Origin: Urophycis tenuis
Taxonomy: Eukaryota > Chordata > Actinopteri > Gadiformes > Phycidae
Direction: 5' to 3'
Assembly (NCBI GenBank): GCA_036785325.1
Contig: JAXIVH010000012.1
Span: 7,539,157-7,603,156 of the forward strand
Length of the DNA: 64,000 nt
Shown here: piece after piece, positions 36,421 through 48,303 of the stretch
Position numbering within the stretch: position 1 is the stretch's first letter
Layout of the letters: each line of letters begins with the position of its first letter
Notes under the pieces: generated by a model
Told to the model about the DNA's origin: nothing
The model's input: only the letters and a program-made list of their open reading frames with translations
Databases searched by the model: none
Made by a program: the position numbers and the translations under genes

Positions 36421-39400
36421 GATGAGTGCAATAAAAACCTGACTATAGACAATAAACAATAAATAGATTTACCTAGACAAGATTAGATTAAATTAAATTA
36501 AATGCAAGCTCTTTAAGTCAGATCGGTGAAAAAGTGAGAACCTGTATGCATACATAGAAATCATCATTGAGATAGACAGTGCAATTGGTGGATGCACGGT
36601 AGTCATCATTGAGGTGAACAGTGCAGTTGGTAGGTAAACATACTTGGTAGTTATCATTGAGATGCACAAACACCCACACACACACACTCACCTAAAAAAA
36701 ACAAAACTTTGTGAATTGTATACAGAGCAGGATCTGACCCATGACCAGGAGCTGGACGTTTCTCATGAACTGGGGGGCTGGGCTTGGGTGAGGTCACCAC
36801 AGAAGAGCTGGTGACATGCCAGGCTCTGTTCAGACATGGCTGGAGGTGACCAGGAAACTTAGCTCATCAGATATGTCATCTCCATTTATTCAGGATTTTT
36901 GTTATCCAGAATTAAGAGACGGCTTCGTTGAATACTCAGGTCTGAATTACGGCATTCGCTTTGCTTAACAGACCGTTGCCATGGATGCTATTTCCAACCG
37001 TCGAATCCGAACTATTTTTTTCAGCGGGAGCAATACAGTTATTTTTAAATCAATAAAATAAGAATTTCTTGTTATGTTGTGTGAAATTATTATTGTATTT
37101 CGTACGTGGCCGTGTATTGAGTGGGGATGTACAGGACATGCAGCGATGAGGTCATGGTCGCGAGTTACCGGCTCCCTCCGTTAGAGGTTACCTCACATGC
37201 TCTCCGTCCAAAGTGACTCACTGACTGAGCGAGACGACGCGCAATACTTGACAATTAGTTTGGATACTGCTTCCTGGAAGATGCGATTTATTATCAGTTC
37301 AGTGGAAATCGTAACTAAAGGATCTTGTTTATTTTCCCTGAAGCAATCAAATACATTAAGCACCACCATGTACTGGAAATTAAACTTCATTAATAAAATA
37401 AATGTTAAAAGGTAGAATTCAAATATAAATTAATTAACTTAATTAATAAATTAAAAGAGTTGTTTAGTATTATAGAAAAGGCTCATGTTAAATAGCAGGA
37501 ATGATGGGACAAGTGTGTGGATGGCACCATGGGGTTATTTTGAACAGCTTTGTGACAGCAAGGGCAACTATGAACAATGAGTTGTCAGCCGACTATTACG
37601 TTAATTTAGAATACAAGGCTGTACATCACCACAAAAATGAAGAGGGCATTACATTTTGTTAACAAAACAAACAAAATCTAAATTGTAAAAATTGTAATAC
37701 ATTGTAATACATAATAACATTAAGACACACAATGGCATCACTATGTCATTGCTATAAATAGGATTGCATGCTACATTGAATGTTTCATTCACCGCAAAAA
37801 AATATATATTTTGGGAAGACTGGAAGAAGGCACACAGGTGGCACTCCCTGAAATATTCTCCTCTCAAAACAAGACCAGCAATCCAATCAAAGAGCAGAGC
37901 TCAGCCAATAGGAACGCGGTGTCGGTGGCAACAGCAGCGTCAGGCCAGGCTGCCATTGGCCAAGTGCCCCATGCAGGAAAGCCTGTAATTGGCTGATACT
38001 GAGCCGAGGCTTCATTGCCTCCATGGCAACATTGCTTCCTTATTGCTCAGGGAAGGTGAGGGAAGGGAGAAGGGGAGACGACTCAGACACTACCTCTGCA
38101 TAATTCATCTTTTGTCCCAGAGTGCTTGTAGAATGTGCCTGTAGCTGTAACAACGTGTGTGCGTGCGTGTGTGTGTGTGTGTGCATGTGTGTGCGTCCTG
38201 GTTTGGCTGGGGCTGAAAATGATTGGTTCACAGGGGAAGGGTGAATGGGTTGAACGCAGTGCAATAGTTTCACATTAGAGTGCAAGACCACGGCGCTGCC
38301 TCCCTTTACACAAGCAGCGCCCAACGAGTCCGATCCGCTCCCCGCATTCTCCTATTCATTAGAAACTCTGCTTCGGCCAATCACCGTTGATAATCACCGA
38401 CATCACCGGATCGATAGCGCGTGTCCTCCAGCGCGAGCCGCGCGTGACGAGGCGCAAGCGGCCGCAGTCAGGGTCGCCGTGGCCGTCTGCGCCTTTTCTG
38501 TTTCCCCCCGGCAGCGCAGACTCAGCGCGACGCCGTGCGGCACACGGCAGGCGGACATACGGTCAATGTCTTACCAACAACCACACACAAACAAACAAAC
38601 AAACAAACAGACCGGCTGTATGCGTTTTTGTTTTTTCCCCTCCTTGTGGGAATAAGGATGATCTAAGCAGGGCGGGAAAGGGGGGGGGAGGGGGGCGGGA
38701 GGAAAACAAGGGGAGAGGGTGGGGTCAGGGGAGAGCAAAACAGACCAGCTTAGGGGTCTCGCATGGTTGAAGGGGAGGTCTGTGTGCGTGAGAGAAAGAG
38801 AAAGAGGTGGGGTGAGGATGATGATGGTGGTACGAGACTCCTCCCCCCGCCCCCCTCCCCTCTCCTCGAGCGGCAGGAGGAGGAGAGAGAGAGGGAGGGG
38901 GGGGGGGAGGGAGGAGGGGAGGGGCGGGGGAGGCTGTTGGCAGGCGCGTGGTCCGGCAGGCTGGCTGGCTGTTGGTCGGGGTGGTAAACACAGTGACGGG
39001 GGGATGGCAACAGGCAACCGCGCACAGCACGTGCTGTCAGTTGCCATCGCAACCTGCCCCTGGATACGGAGCGCTGGTTGGCCCCGTCTCGGTGTTGTTT
39101 TCACCCAGCGGCTGATGAAACCTCGTGGGCGAGGAAGGTGGCGGGTGCTGAGGAGAGGGAGAGATCAGCATTGCCGCGCGCTGCTTCCCTGCCCTGGAAG
39201 AGGCAGTGTTGCTAGGCACATTAGCTGGTAAACAATCAGTGCCCTGTGCTCGCACGCACACACACAGACCGACACACACACACAGACACACACACACACA
39301 CAGACACACATACACTAACACGCGAGCACGCACACTTCCGCCATTACCGAACACACCCCTTGAGGAAGAAATTCTAACCTGGCCCTTCCCCAATTCCGTG

Positions 39401-40120
39401 GAAGCCAGGTGGTTTTGTCTGTATTGTGCTCTGAAGAAGACCAGTCAGGCGGAAAGAGAGAGGCATTACAGGGAACTCATGAGCGGAAATACAATGACGA
39501 GACACTTGAACCGCAGGATTTTTTATTTTACACATCTGAACGCGATGTCTGACAGTGAGCCGTGCTACCTGACCGGAATGACCCGTTTTGCCTCCAATAC
39601 AAACGCCGTGGAACACACTGGTGCTGCGCTACTGACCATCAGGTCCAGAACGAGGCAAGGAGCAGAACAAAGAGGTGTAGGTGTGTGTGTGTGTGTCTAT
39701 GTGTGTGTGTGTGCGCGCACACACATGCGCATGCGTGTTTGTGTGTGTGTGTATGTCTGTGTGCGCGTGACACGCGTGACCTCACCACATCAGATCGATA
39801 CAGCAATGTGCTTACTCTGCACCTCGGTGAAATCCAGTAGCGTGCACCAATCAACACCGGGTCCCCGCCGGCGTCCATCACACCGTACAGGGGTGTGGGG
39901 GGTGGGGGGGCTGGAGAGGAGAGCAGCAGCGCCGCCGCGAGCTAAAGCGACATCGCTGATTGATTACAGGAGCCCGGCAAGCCAGCCGGCTTTGTCTCTA
40001 CACCCAACAAAGGGAGGCTGGAGTCACGAGTGTGAGTGCGTGTGCGTGTGCGTGTGTGTGTGTGTGTGTCTGCGTGTGTGTGTGTTGTGCGTGTGTGTAT
40101 TGTTTAGGATTCCGGCCCCA

Positions 40121-43100
40121 TCACGGTCGGGACTCGTCGAAGTCCAGCTGCAGGCCACCCTCGATCTTCTCCAGCCTCTGAGCCATGGACACCACCAGGG
40201 TTTTCATCTGGGAGACGGGGCGGGTGGGGGGGAGGGGAGGGCGAGAGCGAGAGAGGAACGGGGGTGAGGAAACGAGAAGGAGAGCCGTTAGAAAAGGGAG
40301 GCGAGCGAGGGGGGGGGGAGATCAGACAGTGGGAGGGGAGAACATTTGGAGGAGAGTAATAAATCCGTGTAGGGCAGCGCGGGGGGACAGAGACGGGCGG
40401 TGGCGGCGGGTGGGGGAGGGGGGGAGGCGGGGGGGCGGTTGGGGGTGACCGCGGCGAGGGATGGTTGTTAAACGTGCCCAAACAAGTGTCCGAGACGCGG
40501 GGGAGACGAGAATACATTAACTCTGGCGGTCACGACATGGCGTCCGGAACATCAGCGCGCCGCCCAGAGAGACACGGGGGTCTGTGTACCGGCGGCGGCC
40601 CGGTGTCTGGGAACGCGTTGGCTCGTCGTCTGTGCTGCAGCACAGACACAAGGACGTTCGTGCACTGACTGACTGACTCATGCACTGACTGACTCATGCG
40701 CTGACTGACACTCATGCACGCGACGTCTCGCGGTTCCAATGGAACACACTTTGACAGCCAGTCAACACAAAAGCAATGAAAAAAAAAAAAGGTGGTTAAC
40801 TAAACACTAACATGTTCCTGATTGATCAATCATCCAGTCATCCATCAGCAAGTCCATGATCAAGTTACAAATGTTATGCTCATAGCATCTCGTCATGTTC
40901 CGGATCCTTGAAATTCCAGTCTTATTTTCCTTGGCTGGAAAAAAAGCCCGATTGGACTGATTATATTATTATTATAGACTGATTCATCGAAATAAAAGAG
41001 GAGATAAGAAGGAAAGAATTATGAGTTGCAGCCCTAAGGCAATCGCACACCTAGTAGATAATCTCTAGGATTTAACATGAAAACAAATCTAAAGTATAGC
41101 ACTAGCTTAGCCTTGAGCCATCCAATCACTCTGAATCCGGGAACCCCTTTGTTTGACACGTACATGGCTTAGCGATATTAATATGGGACAAAGCCCCCCC
41201 CCCCCTAAAAAGACAAAAACCCCTGAAAAGCTGATTGGAAGTTTAAATTGAACTGGGGTGAACAAAGACATTTAGACACCAACAGTAACCGTGGAGTCAC
41301 GTTACTAGACGGTAACTAGATACTTTAACTAGATAAGAGACACTGCCTGAGATCATCGAGGTAAGCAGACATGATGGCCCAACTGTCAAAATGAAAACAA
41401 CACCAAAACGTTGATTCCAATCTAATCCTAATCTTTAATAGGCCAAAAACAAACATGCCACGTGGTGACATGTTAATCCCACAGACCCCATGTTCATAAC
41501 ATGTTGTTGGAAAAAAAAAAAAAAAAAAAAGATTCCTCAACATGCCCCCAATAGGATCCATTGTCCTTTGTGTGTCCCTACCGCCCCGTTGACACGATCA
41601 CCACCTACTGGTCAATTGATGGAGTGACAGCTATTTTCCAAATACTAAACAAAGGCTTCATTGGAATGAATCACGACGGGAAATGAGCTCATGGATGGGA
41701 GTACGTCATTTTCTTTAGATATAACACAGTGACGTTATAAAAATAAAAAAAATAAAAGGAGAGAGCCAAATAAAATAGATTCGCGGTAAATATAACAAAA
41801 CTAAATGTACTGAAATAACCCTGCGTAATGATGACAATGTTGTCAGTACGGTTACTGTGGAAGATACAAAATCCACAATAAACCCCTTATTGAGGACAGT
41901 GGAGCGACGGGGGAGGGTCGGGCCTGGTGCTGCAGGCCTGCCACGCGCCGGGCTGACGTCATCGCCTACCCAGACGCACCTGGGCAATCTGATGGCCAAC
42001 CGGGACCAAACACCACAACAAAAATGTCGACAGGCTTCTGCAGAATTCTGCCGGTGTATCTGTTTTGGCATGTGTCGCTCTGCCCCCACTGTCGGTTTGT
42101 CTGCTATGAAGGGGAGCCATTGTGTTAACTATTTTCCACATAACACACACACACACGATCTAACCAATTCCAACTTGCTCCATCCACCTCTACCTGATGT
42201 ATCGTCACCATCTAGCGCTACGTGATGCCGGCATAGAGGTAGATGGCGATGATATAATCCCTAAAATGCCAACCTTCAGGCAGATTCCATGGAACTATTG
42301 CTTCATGGGGACCCTGCACGATTGTCTCTATTTAGACTTCGCAGCTACTTTGTTCACCCCGATATGACGTCACTTTTAAAAAGAAATACAAGGCGCACAT
42401 GTGACTCCTAGCAGGCTTAATAGCAGCCCTTCCACAAAAACTGACGTCATACATTTGATGACACGGTTCAATCCTAGGTCACTCTCGGACAATTACAGGT
42501 AAGTTGGGCGGGGGGGGGGGGGGGGGGGGGGAAACTAAAAGCGAACAGGGCCTTGTTACCTCCAACAATTGTTGCTCAACAACGCCTCTGTCCTCCACCA
42601 TGAGCGTCGCCAGCGGGCTCTCTCCTGCCACCTCCTGGTTTGCCGAGCCCAGTACGTAGCTGGAAAAGAAACAAAGTAGGTATATGCGATGGTAAACAAT
42701 GTGACAATAATAATATTGTTATTATCACTAGGCATACTAAGAAATAGCATTTATATAGAACTTTTTAAGACACACAAAAAGCTTTACAGAGTGAGTGTGT
42801 GTAAGTGTGGGGGGATACACAATACTTCATCCATTACTCGTGAGTAGGACCCATCTGGGTGATGCACGGCAGCCAGTATGCGCCATAAAGCACAACCCAA
42901 CACTGGCTAATAGTCTAATCGGAGACCAGGGGATGAAAAGTACCGTGTCAGCAAAAGAGACCGGTTGGCCACTTGGGCCAGGAGACCGAGGGTAGTGTCC
43001 CTACCCTAACAACGAGTGACATGGGATTTTGAGTGACCACAGGGAGTCAGGACCTCATCCGAAAGGCGGCGCACCTCGACAGTCCCCGTCTCCGTCCTGG

Positions 43101-44379
43101 AGTATAGGGATAGTACATAGGCTAAATAGTACCCCCTACTGGCCGTACGTCCCCGTCTCCGTCCGGGGGTATAGGGATAGTACATAGGCCAAATAGTACC
43201 CCCTACTGGCCGTTCAACAACTCTAACGGCACAAACTGGTCACCCATTCAGGATCGACCAGATCCTGAATGGGTGACCAGACCCTGCTTGGCTTGCCATG
43301 AAACCAAAATGGCAAGGCAGGTGGCCATGGTGCCGGTCATATGGATGCGTTGTGCATGTAACAGATACTGGACAGTCTGGGCCTCTTTCGTTCCACCAGC
43401 ATTAGTGCCAATACTTATAGTCAAGGGGGCGTGTTGATATCCTTGTGTTGTGTTTTTCTTCAGTGCAACCTGAGCTGATTGCACAGAGTTAGACATCTAG
43501 ACTACTCTGCTGAAGTTTAAAGAGCAATCAATCCCTATTGGTGGATGCAATATCTGGTTGGCTAAAACGCAAAAAGCAAGTCATGCATGTTGTACAAATG
43601 AGTTTAGTTCAACTGGCACCCATTATATATTCTCAGAGTATTTGGATGAATCGCAGAAGTCTACGTGTGTAACCCTACTTGTATATGACCATAGCTTCAC
43701 ACTTTTCAGCACCTATCACAGTGACAGACCTACCTCTCCAGCTGTTTCACCTTGAAACAGAAAGTCAACCTTTTGTAATCCAAGGCTTTAGGTGTCGACA
43801 GGTATACCATGCCCAGTACAGATTGACACCCCTTACACGAAAGATCGATGATCAGACTACAGGAAAGAAAAACACACTTATTATAAAAAATAAAAAATAA
43901 AAAGCTTACTGTATTCTCTATACAAACAAATCAATGCAAATGCAATGAGCTTTTCTGCGGTGCAGTCTCGTCTTTCTCACCAGCGATGCTTTGGTCTCGG
44001 TTCATATAATCGGTGTTCCTTTCCAACCAAAACATTGTCGGTCACGCCTGAAATGAAGCCAGTTTTGATAAGTTTTGCAGTCTCCATGTGCAAACACTAA
44101 ACGACGAATGCACCGATTCTTACGTTTTAGGTGGATCTGACTTTCGTTGTCACTCCCAGCCCACGACAGCGAGTCTCCGATGGGCAAATTGCACTTGGCA
44201 CAGAAAAAGACAGCAGGTCCGTCGTCGTCCTCTTCCTTGTCTTCTCTCGAGATGCAGGACTCTTCGTCCTCGTGGAGGATTCGAGTCGAGTCATCAATGG
44301 GCGGCTCGACTGAGCGCTGTCGCCGTTTCGAGTACCCTTTTCCCAAGCTCTTCGAGGCCATGTTCGTGTTGTACGACAT
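40121..44379 (-). CDS. MIS18A: MIS18 kinetochore protein A
   Basis: MIS18A is part of the Mis18 complex, which licenses centromeres for CENP-A loading after mitosis. Five phase-consistent exons give 210 residues (human 233): 44124-44379, 43981-44047, 43734-43856, 42560-42659 and 40121-40207. The basic, acidic-tailed N-terminus leads to the Mis18/Yippee-like zinc fold. Its first CxxC pair is VFFCAKCNLPIGDSLSW (C60 and C63) and its second is LSCKGCQSVLG (C115 and C118). The conserved block VYLSTPKALDYKRLTFCF resembles human YVYRCTPKNLDYKRDLFCL. SYVLGSANQEV matches human SYVLGSSEKQI. The last exon is a predicted C-terminal coiled coil (LVVSMAQRLEKIEGGLQLDFDE). The two shortest exons lie between the CxxC pairs. 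Methionine 7 (44361) is an alternative start. It is head-to-head with HAUS1. Confidence 0.95.
40208..42559 (-). other. MIS18A: MIS18A intron 4
   Basis: A 2.35 kb intron before the short last exon. It holds GC- and G-rich runs near the acceptor (40215-40450), a short GACT tandem (about 40663-40712), poly-A/poly-T runs (41510-41530) and a poly-G run of over 20 bases (42510-42531) just inside the donor, which is poly-C in the transcript. The rest is unique. No exon was found. Confidence 0.6.
42740..43235. repeat. Composite dispersed repeat in MIS18A intron 3
   Basis: The segment starts with 'agcatttatatagaactttt' and 'aaagctttacagagtgagtg', common in fish interspersed repeats. It contains two tandem copies of a unit of about 67 bases (43079-43146 and 43147-43213) built on 'ccccgtctccgtcc' and 'agtaccccctactggccgt'. 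No coding capacity is visible. Confidence 0.6.
43236..43280. repeat. Perfect 20-base inverted repeat with 5-base loop
   Basis: The arms 43236-43255 and 43261-43280 are exact reverse complements (CTGGTCACCC.. and ..GGGTGACCAG) around the loop GACCA. It lies at the right border of the composite repeat in MIS18A intron 3. Confidence 0.95.
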
Positions 44380-44710
44380 TTTTTAAAATCACGCGGGTGA
44401 ACGACGGTATGTAAAGGAAGTGACGTCAACAGCGTCATAAGGTGTATCATTAAATTAATTAAATGTATAATCAAAACTAGTAATAACATATGATAATGAA
44501 TATGTTCATACATGTCTACATTCTTTTATTTTTTGTTTGTTCATGTGCGTAGAATACATTTTATATTTTAATCTTACCACGTTCCGTCCGCTTCTGATTG
44601 GCTGCGTAGACCGGAAGTGTTTCAATTGAAGACTGTGTCGCGCGGGCAAGAGAGCACGTAACCATACTAAACAAAACAAACGGCAGCCTTGTTTTGGTCT
44701 GGTCGTCAGC
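44380..44710. promoter_or_regulatory. Divergent MIS18A/HAUS1 promoter
   Basis: Only 331 bases separate the start codons of MIS18A (minus) and HAUS1 (plus). The interval carries a full palindromic CRE, TGACGTCA, at 44421-44428 preceded by GGAAG, an ETS site CCGGAAGT at 44611-44618, an inverted CCAAT box (ATTGG, about 44598-44602) and a CHR-like TTTAAA at 44382-44387 next to the MIS18A start. The MIS18A side is GC-moderate and the middle is AT-rich. No TATA box is placed for HAUS1. Such sites are typical of cell-cycle promoters. Confidence 0.75.
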
Positions 44711-46957
44711 ATGTGTGAAAAAATCGAGAAGGTAATATATCCTCCTAAAAATCCTTTCTTGATCACTGGATTCACACATGACCACGTGTCGCGTTTGGTC
44801 GCCCACAGGTCCACGCGTGGCTCAGCTCTGTTCTGGGTGAGCGGCCCGTCCCTCAGTTTGAGGTGAACTCCAGGACGGTGGATGTCCTGCACCAGCTGGC
44901 AGAGGCGAGTGAGGTGCGATGCAAGGACACGAGTCTCCTCATAGATGACTTCAAACACAAAGCCTCCGAGTATCACGCAGATAGTAAGTGGCGAGGTTTG
45001 CAAGAGTGCAAAAGCTTTAACCATCATTTCTTTAAAGTATTCCCTATTCCCTTAGATCTTAGTTTTCGATTTCCAAAATTGACAAGACGGGGATGCGTGC
45101 AGCAGTCACAGGGTTGACTCTTTTGTGTTGTTGTCTAGAAGAGGTAAGATTTCCGTTCTACCGCTTCTACCTTCAGGCATTCATCTGCAAGATGTTCTCC
45201 TGCAAGGCGTCGGCCTGTCCTGTGCGTGCTTATCGAAGCCTGCGGCGGACTATACATCTGCGCTGGTGGCTAACGCCATGGTGCTCGGAGTTAGAGACAC
45301 ATCACTGGGGAGGTAGGTCGTGTTTTTTTTTGGGGGGGGGGGGGGGGAGGTTACAGCGATTCACCTGTAACTATTTGTGGGACAGGACCGGATGTGAACG
45401 CATCTGAACTGTTATGTCCCCCACGTAGCTTCATCCCCGCGGTGAATAGACTGACGAATGACGTCATGGAAGCGGAGAAGTCGGACAGGAGACTGGACCG
45501 CGAACTCAAGGCCCTCCGGAGGAAGCTGGGGGCCACTCTAGTCCTGCGGAAGAACTTACAGGAGTAAGAGCGCCATAATGAAGTAAATGTCTGAAATGGC
45601 TTTTCACTACCGCTAGGCCTAAATAGGCCACAAACCAATGGCTTCAAATGGGAAAAAATGTAAATGACACATCTAAATTGAACTGTCATATCATGTAAAA
45701 AAGGCCCTCTTGAAGTGCACAAGTCACATCGATGGCGTGCATATTGCTTGTTCATGTTGGTTTGTGGTTTTCAGGGATATCAACAAAACTGTCAAGGACC
45801 AGGAGGTGAAGGCTGCTCAGGCAGAAGAGCGGCTTCTAAATATGGACTTTGTTAAAACAAAGTCTAGAGAGCTCATCAACCGAAGAAAAATCGCAGAGGT
45901 CTGGTCACCTCATATTTGTACTAACTATGTCCTATTACTATGTCCTATACTATATCCAGAAAAGCACACTGCAATATTTCTTTCATTTCATATGTTTTTC
46001 GGTTCCTTTTAGGATAAGATTTCGTCCAGGAACATGAACAAGAAGCTTTCTCACCAGGCGTTGCTGGAAATATTTGAGGTCAGCAAGCAACTGTAAATTG
46101 AAGTCAAGAAGTGAAGGAATGTGGAGTAGAATGTATTAAGACTGTATTTAGAAATTCACGGTGGTGTTTGCTTTCTGGTTCTTTCCAGGAGGTCAACACT
46201 CTGAGACAAGAAATAATCCCTTTGACAAAGAAACTGGAGCCCTACCTGGACTTAAGCCCAGTAAGTTTCAGAAGTTTGTTCTGTTTTGGCTGGTTATTTC
46301 CTATCCCCTTGGAAAGTAATGGGTTTTATTTGTGAGCCCTAAAGATTAGAACATGTAAAGGTGTTTACACACACGCACATCTGTATCGCACCTTTGTACA
46401 TTTTGTTTATTTGTAGGGATTTATGTAACTCCTAAAAATCATCTTCCACCAGTAATTGTTTGGATTTCTACAGATAACCCTCTGTCTTTAAACACATTGT
46501 TATACCTTGGAAGATCTGAACTACTGACGTATTTAACCAGGTTAAATTAATTTACATTTACATTTTGGGCATTTAGCAGATGCTTTTATCCATAGCGACT
46601 TACAAAGAGTACATTTGTCATAAGAAGGTGAAACATTTCATTGCTGCTAATACAGTAAGAAAGTCACCAGAACAAGTTTCAATCATTTCAATTGCTAGGT
46701 TAACCAAATTCAGTGTCTCCATGGGTGAAAATTTTAATTAAGATGTTTTTTTCTCTTTTCCAGAGTCCATCTCTTGCTAGGGTCAAAGTAGAAGGGGCAA
46801 AAAGAGAATTGGTACGTTTGGCACAACAACCAAAAAAATGTTATAAATGTATGTGATTTGTGTTGAATTGACCCTATTTCAATAACTAATGTTCTCCTCA
46901 CTCCAGGCTGCCCTTGATGCTCAGCTTGAGGTCAACATGGACTTCATGCAAAAATAA
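44711..46957 (+). CDS. HAUS1: HAUS augmin-like complex subunit 1
   Basis: HAUS1 is a coiled-coil subunit of augmin, which recruits gamma-tubulin to spindle microtubules. Nine phase-consistent exons give 275 residues (human 278): 44711-44731, 44809-44983, 45177-45312, 45429-45563, 45775-45898, 46013-46078, 46189-46260, 46764-46811 and 46907-46957. Residues 8-60 (VHAWLSSVLGERPVPQFEVN) match human AWLKKIFGDHPIPQYEVN. The exon 2-3 junction gives HADSIHLQDVLLQ, aligned with ESEAKYLQDLLME. Exon 4 has SFIPAVNRLTND. Exons 5-9 are charged heptad-rich coiled coil, with NMDFVKTKSREL, MNKKLSHQALLEIFE, IIPLTKKLEPYLDLSP and SPSLARVKVEGAKREL. The first exon encodes only seven residues. An AATAAA overlaps the stop codon. 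Confidence 0.95.
46555..46720 (+). repeat. Dispersed fish repeat, copy 3 of 4
   Basis: A shorter copy of the repeat at 2545-2830. It shares the TTTAGCAGATGCTTTTATCC start, 'gagtacatttgtcataagaaggtg' and 'gctgctaatacagtaag'. It lies in HAUS1 intron 7, about 45 bases before the exon 8 acceptor. Confidence 0.75.
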
Positions 46958-46958
46958 A
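46953..46958 (+). terminator. HAUS1: AATAAA overlapping the HAUS1 stop codon
   Basis: The last codons read CAA AAA TAA AG, so the hexamer AATAAA spans the stop codon. A GT-rich stretch follows within 30 bases. If used, the 3' UTR would be only about 15-25 bases. Later AATAAA-like sites exist (about 47508). Confidence 0.5.
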
Positions 46959-48296
46959 GCGTGTGGTATTAAGTCTGTAGTTTAGTATCCGTTTGTACAA
47001 CAAAAACATGGTGATAATGATGCCAAAACTTAATTGAAGTATGCTATTCATTAGCTCAATTTAAGACACTGTTGACTTATGTATGTGTGTGTGTGTGTGT
47101 GTTTGTGTGTGTGAATTGTCTGCCTTTAGCATCACAACATTTTTATTTTCTGGTGCTAATGTGAGCATCAAGCCTACAATTGATGTAAGTGCCTTTTAAA
47201 ATTGTAATGTCAGTATAAAATCTGAGCATAAACGATGCTGTTCCACATCATTCTTTCATTGGTTTCTGTAGTTTGTAGGCTTCCTGTTGGCTTGCTAAAT
47301 TTGGCTCACTTTTCCTTTACTTCCTGTTTGTTCTAATGTATGAACACTAATCACAATGTTAAGAATAACAATAATCACAATGTTTAAAAAACAACACTAA
47401 TCACAAGGTTCAAAAACAACCCACAGTCATTCATCGAAGACATAAAAAAAACTTTTAGTTTTTAACCATACAAAAGTAGACCTTCCAATTGGATGGAAAG
47501 ATGGAAAATAAACTCATCTGTTCAGGATGACTTGGACAACTACAATTCCTTTCCTGCCTTATTATCTTCACCAGACGGGCAACAAAACAAAATTCCAAGG
47601 GCTGTGGAGGGATAACTCACAGAAAAGACTTTAGCAGACACTCCCAAAGTGCCTCAAGCCGGCGCAGAGAATGACGCAAACTGGGGGGCCCTCAACTCGA
47701 CTTTGTATGCAAAATATCCCCTCACACTCCTCACTCTTGCCACTCTGCACAGTGGATCAGATAATGGATGTTGACTTCTGCCACGGCCCAGACTCGAGCT
47801 CCGTCCTGTAGATTGACAGGTTGGGATTCCGAGAAGCGCGGAGTTGACTTGAGGCACTAAGGGTTTCTATGGAGGCTCATGGACACACACATAATGGGAC
47901 TGGCCTGCACGTCTAACCCTATAGGCCCCTTTTGATTAACGAGAGGGCTTCAACTCTAACACAGCATAAAAAGAAAGACGAACAGGGATTCTCGGTGCGT
48001 ATTTTTTCGTAGATCAATTAAAACATAATTGATCAAATGAATCATCCTAGACGGACAATTAAGCGTGCAGGATTTAAACAGGCAGCAGCTAATTCCTGAG
48101 CTGAGCCTGTTATTCCGAATCGTGCGCCGTCGCCTCCCCCAATATAAGTTCACTCATCACAAGAAATAAATAACGCAAATCCGGGCCCGGCCTGGGCTGA
48201 AGGTCAGCGTGTCGCGTCGTGAGAAAACTTCACCAATGGGTTATCACGGTGGCACTCGGCTCGGCTCGGCCGCCCCCCCCCCTTTCTCCATGTTCA
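46959..48296. other. Intergenic region between HAUS1 and EVA1C
   Basis: Mostly unique AT-rich DNA with a short GT run (47085-47112) and a local tandem of 'aatcacaatgtt' units (47346-47415). No coding exon is supported. The last part (47930-48296) is probably EVA1C upstream regulatory sequence. Confidence 0.55.
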
Positions 48297-48303
48297 TATA
48301 AAA
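48297..48303 (+). promoter_or_regulatory. EVA1C: TATA box candidate for EVA1C
   Basis: TATAAAA lies 470 bases before the EVA1C start codon, after a GC- and C-rich segment (48262-48290). Transcription would start near 48325-48335 and give a 5' UTR of about 440 bases if it is continuous. Confidence 0.5.

Larger units (their letters stand above)
34400..40120. other. Intergenic spacer between HUNK and MIS18A
   Basis: No supportable gene is visible. It holds two large CA arrays (34890-35051 and 36151-36338), a GATAA pentanucleotide array followed by a fish-type repeat tail (36339-36420), AT-rich unique DNA (35240-35560 and 36880-37700), and a GC-rich stretch (about 38330-39200) with purine-rich runs. 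The left neighbour MRAP, expected near MIS18A in mammals, is not found. A non-coding transcript from the GC-rich stretch cannot be excluded. Confidence 0.55.

Noticed and set aside
45139..45143. A possible 5-base micro-exon of HAUS1 (AAGAG between AG and GT)
   Set aside because: Including it breaks the reading frame. Direct joining of exons 44809-44983 and 45177-45312 aligns residue for residue with human HAUS1.
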